Notes: generated by a model from the sequence alone, not told the origin. A DNA stretch of 64,000 bases from Candidatus Allofournierella pullicola (GCA_019114225.1 DXFW01000004.1:1-64000); one strand, 5' to 3'; positions 7,647 through 16,113 are shown, counted from the first letter of the stretch. Numbers and translations are program-made.

Positions 7647-8033
7647 ATGTCGATCAAATTTAAAAACAGCGAACACGAGAAATTCTATGAGCAGTGCCTC
7701 GCCCGAACCGGCAGCCTGGATCCCTACCACAAGGCTTTCTTCTACACCATGGGCATCAGCGGGGACACCCGGCATCACATCGAGGATGTCTATGATTTTC
7801 GGGACGATGTGATCCGGCCGGAGGGGCTGAACAAAGGTTGGCAGACCAGCGGGAGCAGTTGCCTGACCCGCTTGGCATTCAACCTTTGGAACGGGTGGAA
7901 TGAGGACGGCTGTGCAACGCCCTACGATCTGTTCAGCACATCGGATGCAGGCTATATGCTGGAAGCAATCCGCATCCGGTACCCTGAATACTGCCGGGAA
8001 GTCCAGGTCCCCAGCAAGGGAGAGACCAGATAA
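7647..8033 (+). CDS. DUF6075 family protein
   Basis: A 128-residue soluble protein starting at the ATG at 7647, just after AAGGAGG. The sequence (FKNSEHEKFYEQCLARTGSL, AFFYTMGISGDTRHHIEDVY, LTRLAFNLWNGW, DLFSTSDAGYMLEAIRIRYP) fits DUF6075, a family of unknown function common on Clostridia plasmids and conjugative elements. It precedes the ParM/ParR pair on the same strand, consistent with a plasmid-derived block. Confidence 0.7.
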   Translation: MSIKFKNSEHEKFYEQCLARTGSLDPYHKAFFYTMGISGDTRHHIEDVYDFRDDVIRPEGLNKGWQTSGSSCLTRLAFNLWNGWNEDGCATPYDLFSTSDAGYMLEAIRIRYPEYCREVQVPSKGETR

Positions 8034-8097
8034 GATGGCACATCACAGAAAGAAGAAGCGAAAAAATCAAGGCAAAAGCCAGAAAGGATCTGAAACC

Positions 8098-9018
8098 ATG
8101 ATCATGGGAATCGACCACGGGTACTACGCCATCAAGACGCGGCATTTTTCTTTTCCAGCCGGTGTGACAGCGTACACCCATGAACCCTACACCCTGAAGA
8201 ACACCCTCCAGATCGGCGGCAAGTACTATGTCTGCGGAACAGGCCGTCAGCCGATCCTGCGGGATAAGACCGTCAATGACAACTACTACATTCTGACCTT
8301 GGCAGCCATCGCCATGGAGCTTCGTTTTCGAAACTTGCCTGCGGAATGTTCCGTAACACTGGCAGCGGGTCTTCCCTTGGCTCGGTATGGCCGGGACAAA
8401 AAGCCGTTCACGGAATATTTGTTCCGCAATGGCCAACCCATCACTTTGCTCTTCGAGGGCGATCGCTACAAGGTCAAAATCGAAAGCATAAAGCTGTTCC
8501 CCCAGGGCTATTCCGCCATTGCTCTTCATCCTGAGTTGGTGAAAGACGAACCGTCTGTGCTTCTCATGGATATTGGCGGATGGACGGTGGATCTCATGCG
8601 GCTGGACAACAATGTTCCCAATGCGGCCACCTGCCGTAGCCTGGAGCTTGGCATGATCCGCTGCATGGATGAGATCCAGGAGCAGGTTCGTCGGGATACC
8701 GGCCTGTCTGTTACGGACGCCCAGGTGGAACGGATCCTTGCCGGCAAGCCCTGCAGCATGGACCCTGAAGCCCGAAAGCTCATCCAGCGACAGGGCCGAC
8801 TCTACACGGAGCGGCTCATTTCGGCGGCGATGGAAGCGGGGTTTGACCTGCGAACTCTGCCCGTGATCCTGATAGGCGGAGGCGCTGCGACCGTCATGCG
8901 CAACGTCAGCGAACGTGACGGCCTTTGTCAGGCTTTTCTGCTGGGGGACGACAAGGTGAACGCTGAGGGATTTGAGCGGATTTTGGAGCAAATGTCGGGC
9001 CGTGAGGCCGCCCGATGA
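8098..9018 (+). CDS. parM: ParM/StbA-like actin-fold plasmid segregation ATPase
   Basis: A 306-residue protein of the actin/Hsp70 fold. Phosphate-1 motif MGIDHGYYAIK at the N-terminus, phosphate-2 motif DIGGWTVD at residues 158-165, and an adenosine-type motif ILIGGGA near residue 278. The start at 8098 is chosen because AGAAAGGA precedes it and the family begins directly with the phosphate-1 strand; an in-frame ATG at 8035 is an alternative. Alp7/ParM-type proteins polymerise to push plasmid copies apart together with a small centromere-binding adaptor. The next gene overlaps by four bases and fits that adaptor. Confidence 0.85.
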   Translation: MIMGIDHGYYAIKTRHFSFPAGVTAYTHEPYTLKNTLQIGGKYYVCGTGRQPILRDKTVNDNYYILTLAAIAMELRFRNLPAECSVTLAAGLPLARYGRDKKPFTEYLFRNGQPITLLFEGDRYKVKIESIKLFPQGYSAIALHPELVKDEPSVLLMDIGGWTVDLMRLDNNVPNAATCRSLELGMIRCMDEIQEQVRRDTGLSVTDAQVERILAGKPCSMDPEARKLIQRQGRLYTERLISAAMEAGFDLRTLPVILIGGGAATVMRNVSERDGLCQAFLLGDDKVNAEGFERILEQMSGREAAR

Positions 9019-9287
9019 ACCGACCGCATTTCCTGTTCCGACCCAATATGCAAAACGAGGATCACAGGCGGGCATGGCGGTTGCTGCAAGAGGTTCCCGA
9101 AGGACAAAAGAGTGCATTCATTGTTCGGGCAATTCTTCAAATGGAACAGGAGGAACGACTGGAAACAATGCTGCGCCGTGTACTTCGAGAAGAAAAAGTT
9201 ACTGTGGCTGAACAGACAGATTCCTCACAGGAAACCGGGCTGCCGGATGGTATGATGGGCTTCCTTGATGCACTTATGGATGAGTGA
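9015..9287 (+). CDS. ParR-like centromere-binding adaptor (putative)
   Basis: A 90-residue charged protein starting in ATGA overlap with the parM-like stop. The N-terminal part (HRRAWRLLQEVPEGQKSAFIVRAILQ) has the length and helical character of small ribbon-helix-helix ParR proteins, and the C-terminus is short and acidic (GMMGFLDALMDE), as in the ParM-contacting tail. Assignment depends mainly on position after parM and on size. Confidence 0.65.
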   Translation: MNRPHFLFRPNMQNEDHRRAWRLLQEVPEGQKSAFIVRAILQMEQEERLETMLRRVLREEKVTVAEQTDSSQETGLPDGMMGFLDALMDE

Positions 9288-9422
9288 AACATCCCTTCGA
9301 GCATTATTGCTTATGACGTTTGTAGGGCCGAAAGATTGTTGGTCTTGATGAATAGCTTTGTGCATGGCTTTGGGATATGCTTGTGTTGCCCGAAAGGAAC
9401 GACTGAAAAAGGAGGCAATGAC

Positions 9423-9899
9423 ATGGAAACCAAGGGCATCACCTGTAAAATCCCGCTGGACCTGCACAATCGGATCAGCGAGGACATCCGTGAAAGTGAA
9501 AGCACGATGAGCAAATTCATCGAAATGGTCATCAACGAACATTACATGAAGGGAGCAAACGGTATGAGCAAAATGAGAACAATGGCATTCCAGGTAAGTG
9601 AGGAATTCTTCCAGCGGATTAAGGACTATCTGACGCGGTATGAGCAGACCTACGGCAAGAAGCTCAGTCAGAAGGATTTCGTCATCGGACTGATCGAGCA
9701 GGCACTGGAAGAAGCGGATGAGGAATTTGAAGCGGCCCAGGCAGCCCAGGAAGAAGCAGCTGGTGATAGCCATGAAACCTTAGAGGATACCGAAGATGCC
9801 AAGGATGAGGAAAACGCCGGCATCGCGGAACAGCCCGAAACGGGCGAAGAACCCGAAGAAGTCACTGAACCTCAAGAAGAACAGGAAACCACCGACTAA
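9423..9899 (+). CDS. Tandem ribbon-helix-helix DNA-binding protein
   Basis: A 158-residue protein starting at 9423 after AAAAGGAGG. Residues 1-40 (ITCKIPLDLHNRISEDIRES) form one ribbon-helix-helix unit and residues ~52-100 (MRTMAFQVSEEFFQRIKDY then KKLSQKDFVIGLIEQALEEA) form a second, separated by a short linker. The last ~55 residues are almost all Glu, Asp, Ala, Thr and Pro, an unstructured acidic tail. Such proteins commonly regulate plasmid partition or copy number, and this one follows parM/parR. It is followed by a strong terminator. Specific function is not known. Confidence 0.65.
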   Translation: METKGITCKIPLDLHNRISEDIRESESTMSKFIEMVINEHYMKGANGMSKMRTMAFQVSEEFFQRIKDYLTRYEQTYGKKLSQKDFVIGLIEQALEEADEEFEAAQAAQEEAAGDSHETLEDTEDAKDEENAGIAEQPETGEEPEEVTEPQEEQETTD

Positions 9900-9905
9900 G
9901 AGAGA

Positions 9906-9955
9906 TACAGCCCCTGCTGACCGGAGCGAAAAGCACGGTCGGCAGGGGCTTTTTG
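9906..9955 (+). terminator. Rho-independent terminator
   Basis: Stem AGCCCCTGCTGACCG / CGGTCGGCAGGGGCT with a loop of about 12 bases and a following TTTTTG. It closes the DUF6075-parM-parR-RHH block just before the methyltransferase gene. Confidence 0.8.
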
Positions 9956-10027
9956 TTTGGCCGAAAGAGAGGAGGTGAGGCCTATGATTGTCTGAAGCAA
10001 AAACAGAATAAAACAGAGAAGGAGAGG

Positions 10028-11095
10028 ATGCGCAAAACCATTCGATTTATTGATATGTTTGCCGGGATCGGCGGTTTCCGGGAAGGATTTGGTCGGGCCG
10101 GAGGATTCGAGTGTGTGGGATACTGCGAGCGCGACCAATATGCACTGCGCAGCTACAGAGCGCTGTTTGATACGGAAGGAGAGTGGTTCATTGACGACGC
10201 CCGAAAAGCCGATCCGAAAACAATGCCCGAATTCGAGCTGCTCTGCGGTGGATTCCCTTGTCAGGCATTCAGCATCGCTGGCGCTCGAAAAGGATTCGGA
10301 GATCCCCGAGGGACCCTGTTCTTTGAGCTTGCCCGACTGGCTGAAGCCCGGAAGCCTCGCTATCTGCTGTTTGAAAATGTTCCCGGACTGCTTAATCATG
10401 ACGGCGGCCGGACGTTTGCGGCAATCCTCGATACGCTGGAGCGATTGGGGTATTTTGTGGAATGGCAGGTGCTTAACAGCAAGGATTTTGGCGTCCCCCA
10501 ATCCCGCCGCCGTGTGTACATTGTCGGATATTTTGATGAGCGATGCAGAGGAAAAATACTTCCTTTCACCGGAGCAAATGAAACGCCTCTTACCTGTATC
10601 CATGACGGACCCCAGGGAAGCCGGGTCTACGACCCCAGCGGAGTGAGCTGCACGCTCACGAGCGGAGCCGGCGGTATGGGCGGAAAGACCGGGTTGTACC
10701 AAGTGGGCTTCCCGGTCAAAGAGGCCACCCGGAAAGGCTATAAGATGGCATATCCGGGCGACAGCATCGACCTGGCATATTCGCAGATGAACACCCGCCG
10801 CGGCCGTGTGGGCCGTAAAATCGCTCATACGCTGACCACAGATGCAACCCAGGGAACTTTCATTGAATCGCCTCAATTCGTGGATATGAACGAAGCTCCT
10901 GAAATCACCGAAATCGCTCGATGCCTGACCGCAAAGCAAAACGGTGGGATCCGTAAGCACAAGCGAGAAGCATCCGGTGTTCTGATCGGTGGACGGATCC
11001 GCCGCTTGACGCCTCTACTCCCAGGCATTAAGGAGCCATGTGCCGTGAAGTTTTTCCAAGGATTGTATTACTTTAAGACAATACAATTCGGCTGA
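10028..11095 (+). CDS. DNA (cytosine-5) methyltransferase, C-terminus lost
   Basis: A 355-residue reading frame with the ordered C5-methyltransferase motifs: I (FIDMFAGIGGFREGF), IV with catalytic Cys78 (GGFPCQAFS), VI (ENVPGL, about 116-121) and VIII (QSRRRVYIVG, about 158-167). A target-recognition region follows. Motif IX begins (RRLTP, about 325-329) but the expected RECFRLQGFP and motif X are absent; the frame ends in 26 unrelated residues that run across a junction. Without motif X the SAM pocket would be incomplete, so activity is doubtful. No partner restriction enzyme is visible. The start at 10028 follows AGGAG. Probably a plasmid/phage-borne orphan methylase truncated by a rearrangement near 11015. 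Confidence 0.85.
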   Translation: MRKTIRFIDMFAGIGGFREGFGRAGGFECVGYCERDQYALRSYRALFDTEGEWFIDDARKADPKTMPEFELLCGGFPCQAFSIAGARKGFGDPRGTLFFELARLAEARKPRYLLFENVPGLLNHDGGRTFAAILDTLERLGYFVEWQVLNSKDFGVPQSRRRVYIVGYFDERCRGKILPFTGANETPLTCIHDGPQGSRVYDPSGVSCTLTSGAGGMGGKTGLYQVGFPVKEATRKGYKMAYPGDSIDLAYSQMNTRRGRVGRKIAHTLTTDATQGTFIESPQFVDMNEAPEITEIARCLTAKQNGGIRKHKREASGVLIGGRIRRLTPLLPGIKEPCAVKFFQGLYYFKTIQFG

Positions 11096-11146
11096 AAGAA
11101 ACAACAAACCTAAAATGATACCACCAATGCCCCAATGTTTCTTCAT
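11015..11146 (-). pseudogene. Truncated small membrane-protein start
   Basis: A minus-strand frame begins at 11146 after AGAGGAGCT, a good ribosome site, with MKKHWGIGGIILGLLFLSAE: a basic start followed by one hydrophobic helix. It continues to residue 43 and stops just inside the methyltransferase frame. The ribosome site and hydrophobic start suggest the beginning of a real membrane or exported protein whose remainder was cut off at the same junction that truncated the methyltransferase. Confidence 0.35.
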
Positions 11147-11254
11147 AAAGACAGCTCCTCTCAAATCTATAGGGAAATGCTTTTTCAGCTGGGTAATACC
11201 AGTGTGTCTGCTGGATATTTTTGACGAAATTCTGTGATATTCATTGTTGTTTTC

Positions 11255-12067
11255 TCACTTTAACAAATTCAGCTGTATCATTTTCACCATGCGCAAAGCA
11301 TCAGAAACTGTCATGCTGATCTTTGTAGATAATTTCAGACCATTCCTGGGGATGTGGTAATAGTAGGGTTCCTCCGCAAGAACCTTGACTTTTCCGCCGA
11401 TTTTTTTGGCCAGCGCCGATGCCGAATCTACATAGAAAAACATCTGCGCATCGGCATGGCCCAATTGCTTCATGTATTTTTTTCGCATCATAGCCATGCC
11501 ACTTTTGTTTACAGTATCAAAAACAAGCGTTATCTCTCCATATTGCTGCAGTGTTTGCAACAGGCCTACAACCTTGGCCTCCTCAAAATAATGGAACAGC
11601 CCCCCGGCGGTGACCAGAATCGGCGCATTTGGCACATCGGCGCGAACTTGTCTGATCCAGTCCTCTGCAAAGGCGTCCCCGGCGAGGTAGGTTTCCCTCT
11701 CCGGCTCCGGCAGCAGCTTCCGTCGATACTCCATCACATGAGGCAGATCCACAGCATACCAGTGTGTATGCCCGTTGTCACTGCGATAATAAGCTGTCTC
11801 CAGGCCGCAGCCGAGTTGGACGATCACGCCATCCGAACTGCGCTCCAGAAAGGCCTGAACAGTTCGATCCATATTGGAGGATCGGACGGCGGAGGCCAGC
11901 AGGGTATACTGGCTCTGGCCGCCCTTTCCAAGCAGGTCGGTCGGAAGCTTATTTTTCAGTTCCAGCGCCTTTTGATCGTACAAAACATTTGGACAGTGCT
12001 CACTGGCATAGATTCTGCCCAGCATGGGGACAAACAGCGTGTCTTCTACAACACCTAACTTGGACAT
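11255..12067 (-). CDS. Class I SAM methyltransferase, leucine carboxyl methyltransferase/TcmP-like
   Basis: A 270-residue protein; the start at 12067 follows AGGAGG. The SAM-binding glycine motif is VIVQLGCGLETAYYRSD, with an acidic end-of-strand-2 residue in WYAVDLPHVMEYRR. The latter resembles the LCM/TcmP O-methyltransferase group, which has a conserved D-x-P/R segment. ILVTAGGLFHYFEEAKV is the typical motif-IV region. The substrate is unknown; in Clostridia such genes are often stand-alone and have been linked to small-molecule methylation. Monocistronic as far as can be seen. Confidence 0.75.
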   Translation of the reverse strand: MSKLGVVEDTLFVPMLGRIYASEHCPNVLYDQKALELKNKLPTDLLGKGGQSQYTLLASAVRSSNMDRTVQAFLERSSDGVIVQLGCGLETAYYRSDNGHTHWYAVDLPHVMEYRRKLLPEPERETYLAGDAFAEDWIRQVRADVPNAPILVTAGGLFHYFEEAKVVGLLQTLQQYGEITLVFDTVNKSGMAMMRKKYMKQLGHADAQMFFYVDSASALAKKIGGKVKVLAEEPYYYHIPRNGLKLSTKISMTVSDALRMVKMIQLNLLK

Positions 12068-12368
12068 GGTTATCCTCCTGTTTAAGTCTTGATGAATTCT
12101 GTAATCAATTTGAATAATCATCCGTCCGGGCCAAGTGCCCGCCGGCTAGGTCTGTCATCGCCGTGAGCTGGGCGACAGATCAACCAGATCACGCTTTGTA
12201 AGCCGGAGAGAAGGTGGCACCGCTCTTGCCTGTAAAAGTTACTGTGGAGAAGAGGCGGTGAGTGTTGCAAGCGTCATAAAGAATCTCCTCGCAGAAAAGA
12301 TAAAATGTGATTTCCTGGATCAGATATAGCGCCGGGCGGGTGGCTACAATCTTCTGCACCTCATAAGA
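12068..12368. other. Gap with possible small ORF
   Basis: About 300 bases between two minus-strand genes. On the minus strand 12359-12189 can encode 56 residues from a GTG (VQKIVATRPALYLIQEITFY...). It continues in the same frame directly after the stop of the upstream membrane-protein gene, so it could be a former C-terminal extension cut off by a nonsense change. There is no ribosome site. Nothing else recognised. Confidence 0.3.
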
Positions 12369-12884
12369 TCACCAAAACATATTGATAAGCAGCCCCAGTC
12401 CCGCTTGAGCCATTGCCAGGACGGGACACATCAAAAACGGCCATTGAAGAAGGTGCTCCGGCAGAGCGTAGTTCCTCATCCAGTTTTTGAATGTATAATC
12501 AGGATGTCCCTCGGTACCGGGGATAACAAATCGGTTTTTTGCCTTCTTTTGAATCAGCCAGAAATCCAGGAAGAGCAGATCACAGAAATTGACCATCATC
12601 CACTGGATATACCCAGTCAGGGTCAGACACCAGAATTCGGTTGTCCCGCCATCCAAAGCACTGATCGCACCAAAAAGAAGAAGGGGCAGAAGTTCTCCGA
12701 AACAGATCCAAAGCCAGCAAGAACATTTTTCTGTCGAGGTAGGCGGCTCTTTCGCTGCCTTGATGATGGCGGGGGGATAACAAGGGAACATCAGCCTGGG
12801 ACAATACAGCGCTGCCAACCCGGCGAACAGGTTGAAGTAAGCTGACATAGCAAGCCCATCTAAAAAAGTGCGTATCCAGTTCAT
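12369..12884 (-). CDS. Uncharacterised four-helix membrane protein
   Basis: A 171-residue protein with about four membrane helices, including FNLFAGLAALYCPRLMF near the start and PFLMCPVLAMAQAGLGLLI at the end. The Met at 12884 is preferred over one two codons earlier because AAAGGGG would otherwise touch the start codon. Several Trp, Cys and aromatic residues lie in the helices. No known family is recognised. Neighbours are a methyltransferase and a small membrane protein on the same strand, with long gaps, so it is probably transcribed alone. Confidence 0.6.
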   Translation of the reverse strand: MNWIRTFLDGLAMSAYFNLFAGLAALYCPRLMFPCYPPAIIKAAKEPPTSTEKCSCWLWICFGELLPLLLFGAISALDGGTTEFWCLTLTGYIQWMMVNFCDLLFLDFWLIQKKAKNRFVIPGTEGHPDYTFKNWMRNYALPEHLLQWPFLMCPVLAMAQAGLGLLINMFW

Positions 12885-13118
12885 ATGCATCCCCTTTCAT
12901 CTACAAGGGAGTTGTTTAACTAGTTGTTGCTAACCATTTGTGCGTTAAGCACCATGTCTTATCTCGCCGCCCAAGTGTAGCTTATTAATCCGATAGCAAG
13001 CTCAGAAGAGCAGGGGAGAACTGGAATCATAACCCTCACAAGAAGAAGCGACATGTTTATGTCCATTGGTTCTACTGTTTTACCGCACAACTCAGTTTCC
13101 GATATGCGAAGAGACCAG

Positions 13119-13343
13119 TTAATCTGTTATATTGTCTGTCAGGATAAAAAACAATCCGCAAACGAACAGTACAAGAAACAAAATTGCAGGAAGGGATAAC
13201 CCGTTTTCAAAAATACTTATGATCATTCTTCCCGGTGGTGTTACCCATGCGTTTGCTGGGCTTTGCATCGCAACCATCATCGTTCCAGTAATTCCAATCG
13301 TACCACTCAGTGTCAAAAATCCGCCTTTAATCACTCTTTTCAT
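13119..13343 (-). CDS. Small membrane protein with signal-like N-terminus
   Basis: A 74-residue protein: a basic start (MKRVIKGG), a first hydrophobic segment with a possible signal-peptidase site (SPANAW), then a second helix (LPAILFLVLFVCGLFFILTD). AGGAG lies upstream of the ATG. Function unknown. The 230 bases between its stop and the next gene hold no clear feature. Confidence 0.5.
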   Translation of the reverse strand: MKRVIKGGFLTLSGTIGITGTMMVAMQSPANAWVTPPGRMIISIFENGLSLPAILFLVLFVCGLFFILTDNITD

Positions 13344-13386
13344 AATGGTTTTCTCCTTTTATGGTACTCCTAACGCGAGGAAAGAA

Positions 13387-14094
13387 TCATTTCAGTGGAT
13401 CAGATTCATCTAAAATATGCGGAGGCCACACAGCAGGAATTGCTGCGCCGCGTTTCATCTTGAAGTCGCACACGTCATCCCCGGTTGCACAGGTTTTTTC
13501 CCGGTACAGAGCAACACCAAAGGCATGGAACATTACATAGTCCAGATTGCACATGTAAGGAAGATACTCCATGTAGCCTCTCGCTTTGCAAAACTCATAG
13601 ATGGGGCAAACCTGGTTGTGATAGATGACGGGGTACTCTTCTGTGGGGGTCATGGTCTGCGTTACAAAGCTTCCCGGGTTTCTCGCAGCGTTTTCCGCAT
13701 TCTTTCTGTCTTTGCGATGCAATGCCTTGTTGACAAGATCAGGGCAATGGTTGAACACTCCACCAATCAGCCGGCGCAACGGTCGGGGTACTCTATCAAA
13801 GTACCGCTCATAGAGGGTGGTCGACAGACGTCCCCAGTCATGGATGGAAAGACCGTATCGTTTTCCCACAACACCAATAGCAATAAAGAACATACAACCA
13901 GTTAGATTTTTGGTGCCGCTGCTTCTGTCGCCGCCGATAAAAGGGAAATGTTCCAGCATCGCCTGCTCATAGTACTCCCAAACCTCAGCGAAAATCTGGG
14001 GATAAGGCTTTCGGAAAATCTCCTCCAGTTCAGGCTTGACGAGTTTCAGATAATTGTTGCTGCTGTGGTGATTTGATATACTGGGGCTTGCCAT
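13387..14094 (-). CDS. L-2-amino-thiazoline-4-carboxylic acid hydrolase family protein
   Basis: A 235-residue protein. The C-terminal half carries the family pattern: CPIYEFCKARGYMEYLPYMC, then NLDYVMFHAFGVALYREKTC and GDDVCDFKM. The conserved Cys residues and the final CDF motif are those I associate with ATC-hydrolase-like proteins (PF14196). The founding enzyme converts 2-aminothiazoline-4-carboxylate towards cysteine in Pseudomonas, but most members in gut Firmicutes are untested. The N-terminal third is helical and less conserved. No strong ribosome site is seen, so the exact start is uncertain. Confidence 0.7.
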   Translation of the reverse strand: MASPSISNHHSSNNYLKLVKPELEEIFRKPYPQIFAEVWEYYEQAMLEHFPFIGGDRSSGTKNLTGCMFFIAIGVVGKRYGLSIHDWGRLSTTLYERYFDRVPRPLRRLIGGVFNHCPDLVNKALHRKDRKNAENAARNPGSFVTQTMTPTEEYPVIYHNQVCPIYEFCKARGYMEYLPYMCNLDYVMFHAFGVALYREKTCATGDDVCDFKMKRGAAIPAVWPPHILDESDPLK

Positions 14095-14208
14095 GAGGGC
14101 GATTTGATTAAATCGTCGCGTTTACATCGTATGCCTTGTTCAACGCTGATTTATATGTTTTTTCACCGATTAGAAAACAGCGACTTATTAGCGCGACGAA
14201 AATGTGTT

Positions 14209-15012
14209 TTACAAAAATAGCAGTAGGCTGATCGCCATAACCACCATGCCAGAAACAAGACCGTAGAGGGACAGGTGGTGTTCTCCGTATTCACGGGCGG
14301 CTGGAAGCAGTTCATCAAAAGAGATAAATACCATAATACCAGCTACTCCGGCGAACAAGACGCCGAACACAGTGTCGCTCATAACAGCTCGCAGGACCAA
14401 CCAGCCGAGCAGAGCTCCTAAGGGTTCTGCAAGTCCAGACAGGAAGGAATAACAAAAGGCTTTTCGCCGTGAACCTGTGGCTTGATAAATGGGAACAGAC
14501 ACTGCGATCCCCTCCGGAATATTGTGAATCGCAATGGCTACAACAATAGGAATAGCCACTCCAGGCTCCTGCATGGCTGAAACAAAAGTTGCGAGTCCTT
14601 CAGGAAAGTTGTGTATAGCAATTGCCAGTGCAGTAAAGACACCCATACGCATCAACCGGTTAGGCTGAGGAGCAATTTCTGCCGTGGCCTCCATGAGTTT
14701 AACTTCGTGGGGATTTTCTGCAGAAGGAATCAGCTTGTCGATGATTGCAATCACCAGCATGCCGCCGAAAAAAGCTGCAACCGTTGCCCAGCTGCCAGAT
14801 CGAGTGCCCATTTCGGTAATTAGAGCTTCCTGCGCTTTAAAGAATATCTCGATCATTGAGACATAAATCATGACTCCGGCGGAAAAGCCCAGGGAAACCG
14901 ACAAGAACTTTCGGTTGGTGTGGCGACTGAGAAATGCAATGCAGCTGCCGATTCCGGTACTGAGGCCGGCCAGCAGTGTCAGAAAAAAGGCGAGTAAAAC
15001 AGTATGATCCAA
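14209..15012 (-). CDS. zupT: ZIP family divalent metal transporter (ZupT-like)
   Basis: A 267-residue inner-membrane transporter with eight predicted helices. The two metal-site motifs HNFPEGLATF and HNIPEGIAVSVP, in helices IV and V, are diagnostic of ZupT/GufA-type ZIP proteins, which import zinc and often also manganese, iron or cobalt. The start codon is a TTG at 15012, six bases after AAGGGAGG. A near-perfect 26-bp palindrome lies upstream at 15030-15055 and could be bound by a metal-responsive repressor. Its neighbour to the right is a complete zinc ABC-importer operon, which supports a role in metal supply. Confidence 0.9.
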   Translation of the reverse strand: MDHTVLLAFFLTLLAGLSTGIGSCIAFLSRHTNRKFLSVSLGFSAGVMIYVSMIEIFFKAQEALITEMGTRSGSWATVAAFFGGMLVIAIIDKLIPSAENPHEVKLMEATAEIAPQPNRLMRMGVFTALAIAIHNFPEGLATFVSAMQEPGVAIPIVVAIAIHNIPEGIAVSVPIYQATGSRRKAFCYSFLSGLAEPLGALLGWLVLRAVMSDTVFGVLFAGVAGIMVFISFDELLPAAREYGEHHLSLYGLVSGMVVMAISLLLFL

Positions 15013-15029
15013 AGGAGCCCTCCCTTCTA

Positions 15030-15055
15030 TTGTAGTTAGTCATGACTAACCACAA
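15030..15055. promoter_or_regulatory. Candidate metalloregulator operator upstream of zupT
   Basis: A 26-base inverted repeat, TTGT-n-GTTAGTCATGACTAAC-n-ACAA, imperfect only at the two n positions. The TTAG...CTAA half-sites resemble DtxR/MntR-type operators. It ends 18 bases before the TTG start of zupT, a position where bound protein would block transcription. The regulator itself is not in this window unless the Fur-family gene at 19174 is involved. Confidence 0.5.
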
Positions 15056-15486
15056 TGATTCTATCACGCTTAATATGATATGTCAATAATTCAGACGGGA
15101 TATTGGGTCTCTTGCGGAATTCGGCAGTTTCTACTCGGAAAAACTCTTTTTGCCGTCGCCGACCACTTTTGACAACCACATATGAAAAAGCCCGCGAAGC
15201 CAGTTCTGAATAGGCTTTGCGGGCGTTAAATAATTGCTTAGTTTGTTCGCAGCTGCTGAAATGCAGCTTGAAATGGTTGATTTCTGTTAGATGCTTGGCA
15301 CTTCATGATTTTGCATAATTCTATTTTTGCATTGCGGATGTGGTAATACATTCACCCTCGGAATTACTTTAGCTAGTGTTTCTGTCTTGATAGAAGAGAG
15401 CTTTCTATTTCAAAAAAACAGTCTCTAATCAGGCTGATTACTTTACATGCCGTATTTGGTGCTTTGTTCTACGGTATGTAATTGGT
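15056..15486. other. Intergenic stretch with one terminator
   Basis: About 430 bases without a gene between zupT and the zinc-importer operon. It holds the minus-strand terminator at 15185-15224, and an inverted repeat near 15451-15481 (catgccgta...tacggtatg). No coding sequence with a ribosome site was found. Confidence 0.4.
15185..15224 (-). terminator. Rho-independent terminator downstream of zinc operon
   Basis: Stem GCCCGC-AAGCC / GGCTT-GCGGGC with an 11-base loop. Read on the minus strand it is followed by TTTTTCAT. It lies about 260 bases after the last gene of the zinc operon and is the first terminator after it. Confidence 0.65.
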
Positions 15487-16107
15487 TCATTCGAAGGTCA
15501 CATTCTCCAATCGGAGAAAGATGAGGCCGTATTCCTCCATGGAGCGGTCTACCTGAAGCTCTCCTACAACTGTTACTTCCGATTCAGCAGGCGGATAGTC
15601 CTGAGGGTAGACCGCGTTTTCTGGCATGACGATGTCAAACCCCTGTGCACAGCAGGCAGTGGCATCCTGCACGATCACACCGCAGTATACTTGTTTTGTC
15701 TCTGGGTCCTGATATACTGTAAAAATTCCGGTCATTCGGATAATTTTTCCGATATAATCATCCGGGGACATCGTCATGTTGAACACTTCTGCGTAGACCA
15801 TAGTGCTGCTGAGGGTAGTTAAATCCACATCCACGGATATTGTGGGCGCTTCCTGAGAATCCGGCTGTGAATCTGCAGCCGGGAGCACCGTGCCGCTTCC
15901 TTGCGATTCTCCGTTTTCTGTTAGCGGCGATTCCTCGGAGGGGGATTCAGGCTCATCAGGTGCCTCACTCTCAGGAAGTGCTTCTTCTTGGTATGTAATA
16001 GAGGAAAAGGGGAGCACCTCGGATTGCGAGGGGGAGTCTTGCTCACCGCACGCGGAACAGGTCAGTAGTAAAATCCCGGATAGAAACAGAATTATTGGCA
16101 GCTTCGT
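15487..16107 (-). CDS. Zinc-operon lipoprotein with OB-like C-terminal domain
   Basis: About 206 residues. The reading frame continues upstream of the GTG at 16017 through a perfect lipoprotein signal (KLPIILFLSGILLLTCSACG) to an ACG codon at 16107-16105, eight to nine bases after AGGAGG, where an ATG would be expected. Residues ~35-75 are a Ser/Pro/Glu-rich linker. The C-terminal ~105 residues (YIGKIIRMTGIFTVYQD, VYCGVIVQDATACCAQGFDI, SEVTVVGELQVD) resemble the OB-fold-like region of TIGR03943/YcgQ-type proteins, which are linked to zinc uptake. Last gene of the zur-znuACB operon; its ribosome site overlaps the znuB stop. It is either translated from ACG or carries a start mutation or sequence error. 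Confidence 0.7.
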   Translation of the reverse strand, partial: TKLPIILFLSGILLLTCSACGEQDSPSQSEVLPFSSITYQEEALPESEAPDEPESPSEESPLTENGESQGSGTVLPAADSQPDSQEAPTISVDVDLTTLSSTMVYAEVFNMTMSPDDYIGKIIRMTGIFTVYQDPETKQVYCGVIVQDATACCAQGFDIVMPENAVYPQDYPPAESEVTVVGELQVDRSMEEYGLIFLRLENVTFE

Positions 16108-16113
16108 AGGTCA

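Noticed and set aside
7933-9117. A 394-codon minus-strand frame opposite the ParM-like gene
   Set aside because: ParM motifs on the plus strand and good ribosome sites make this a shadow.
9896-10960. A 354-codon minus-strand frame opposite the methyltransferase
   Set aside because: Ordered C5-methyltransferase motifs are on the plus strand; the minus frame shows none.
10028-11095. A restriction-modification system around the cytosine methyltransferase
   Set aside because: No endonuclease-like gene is adjacent, and the methyltransferase itself lacks motif X.
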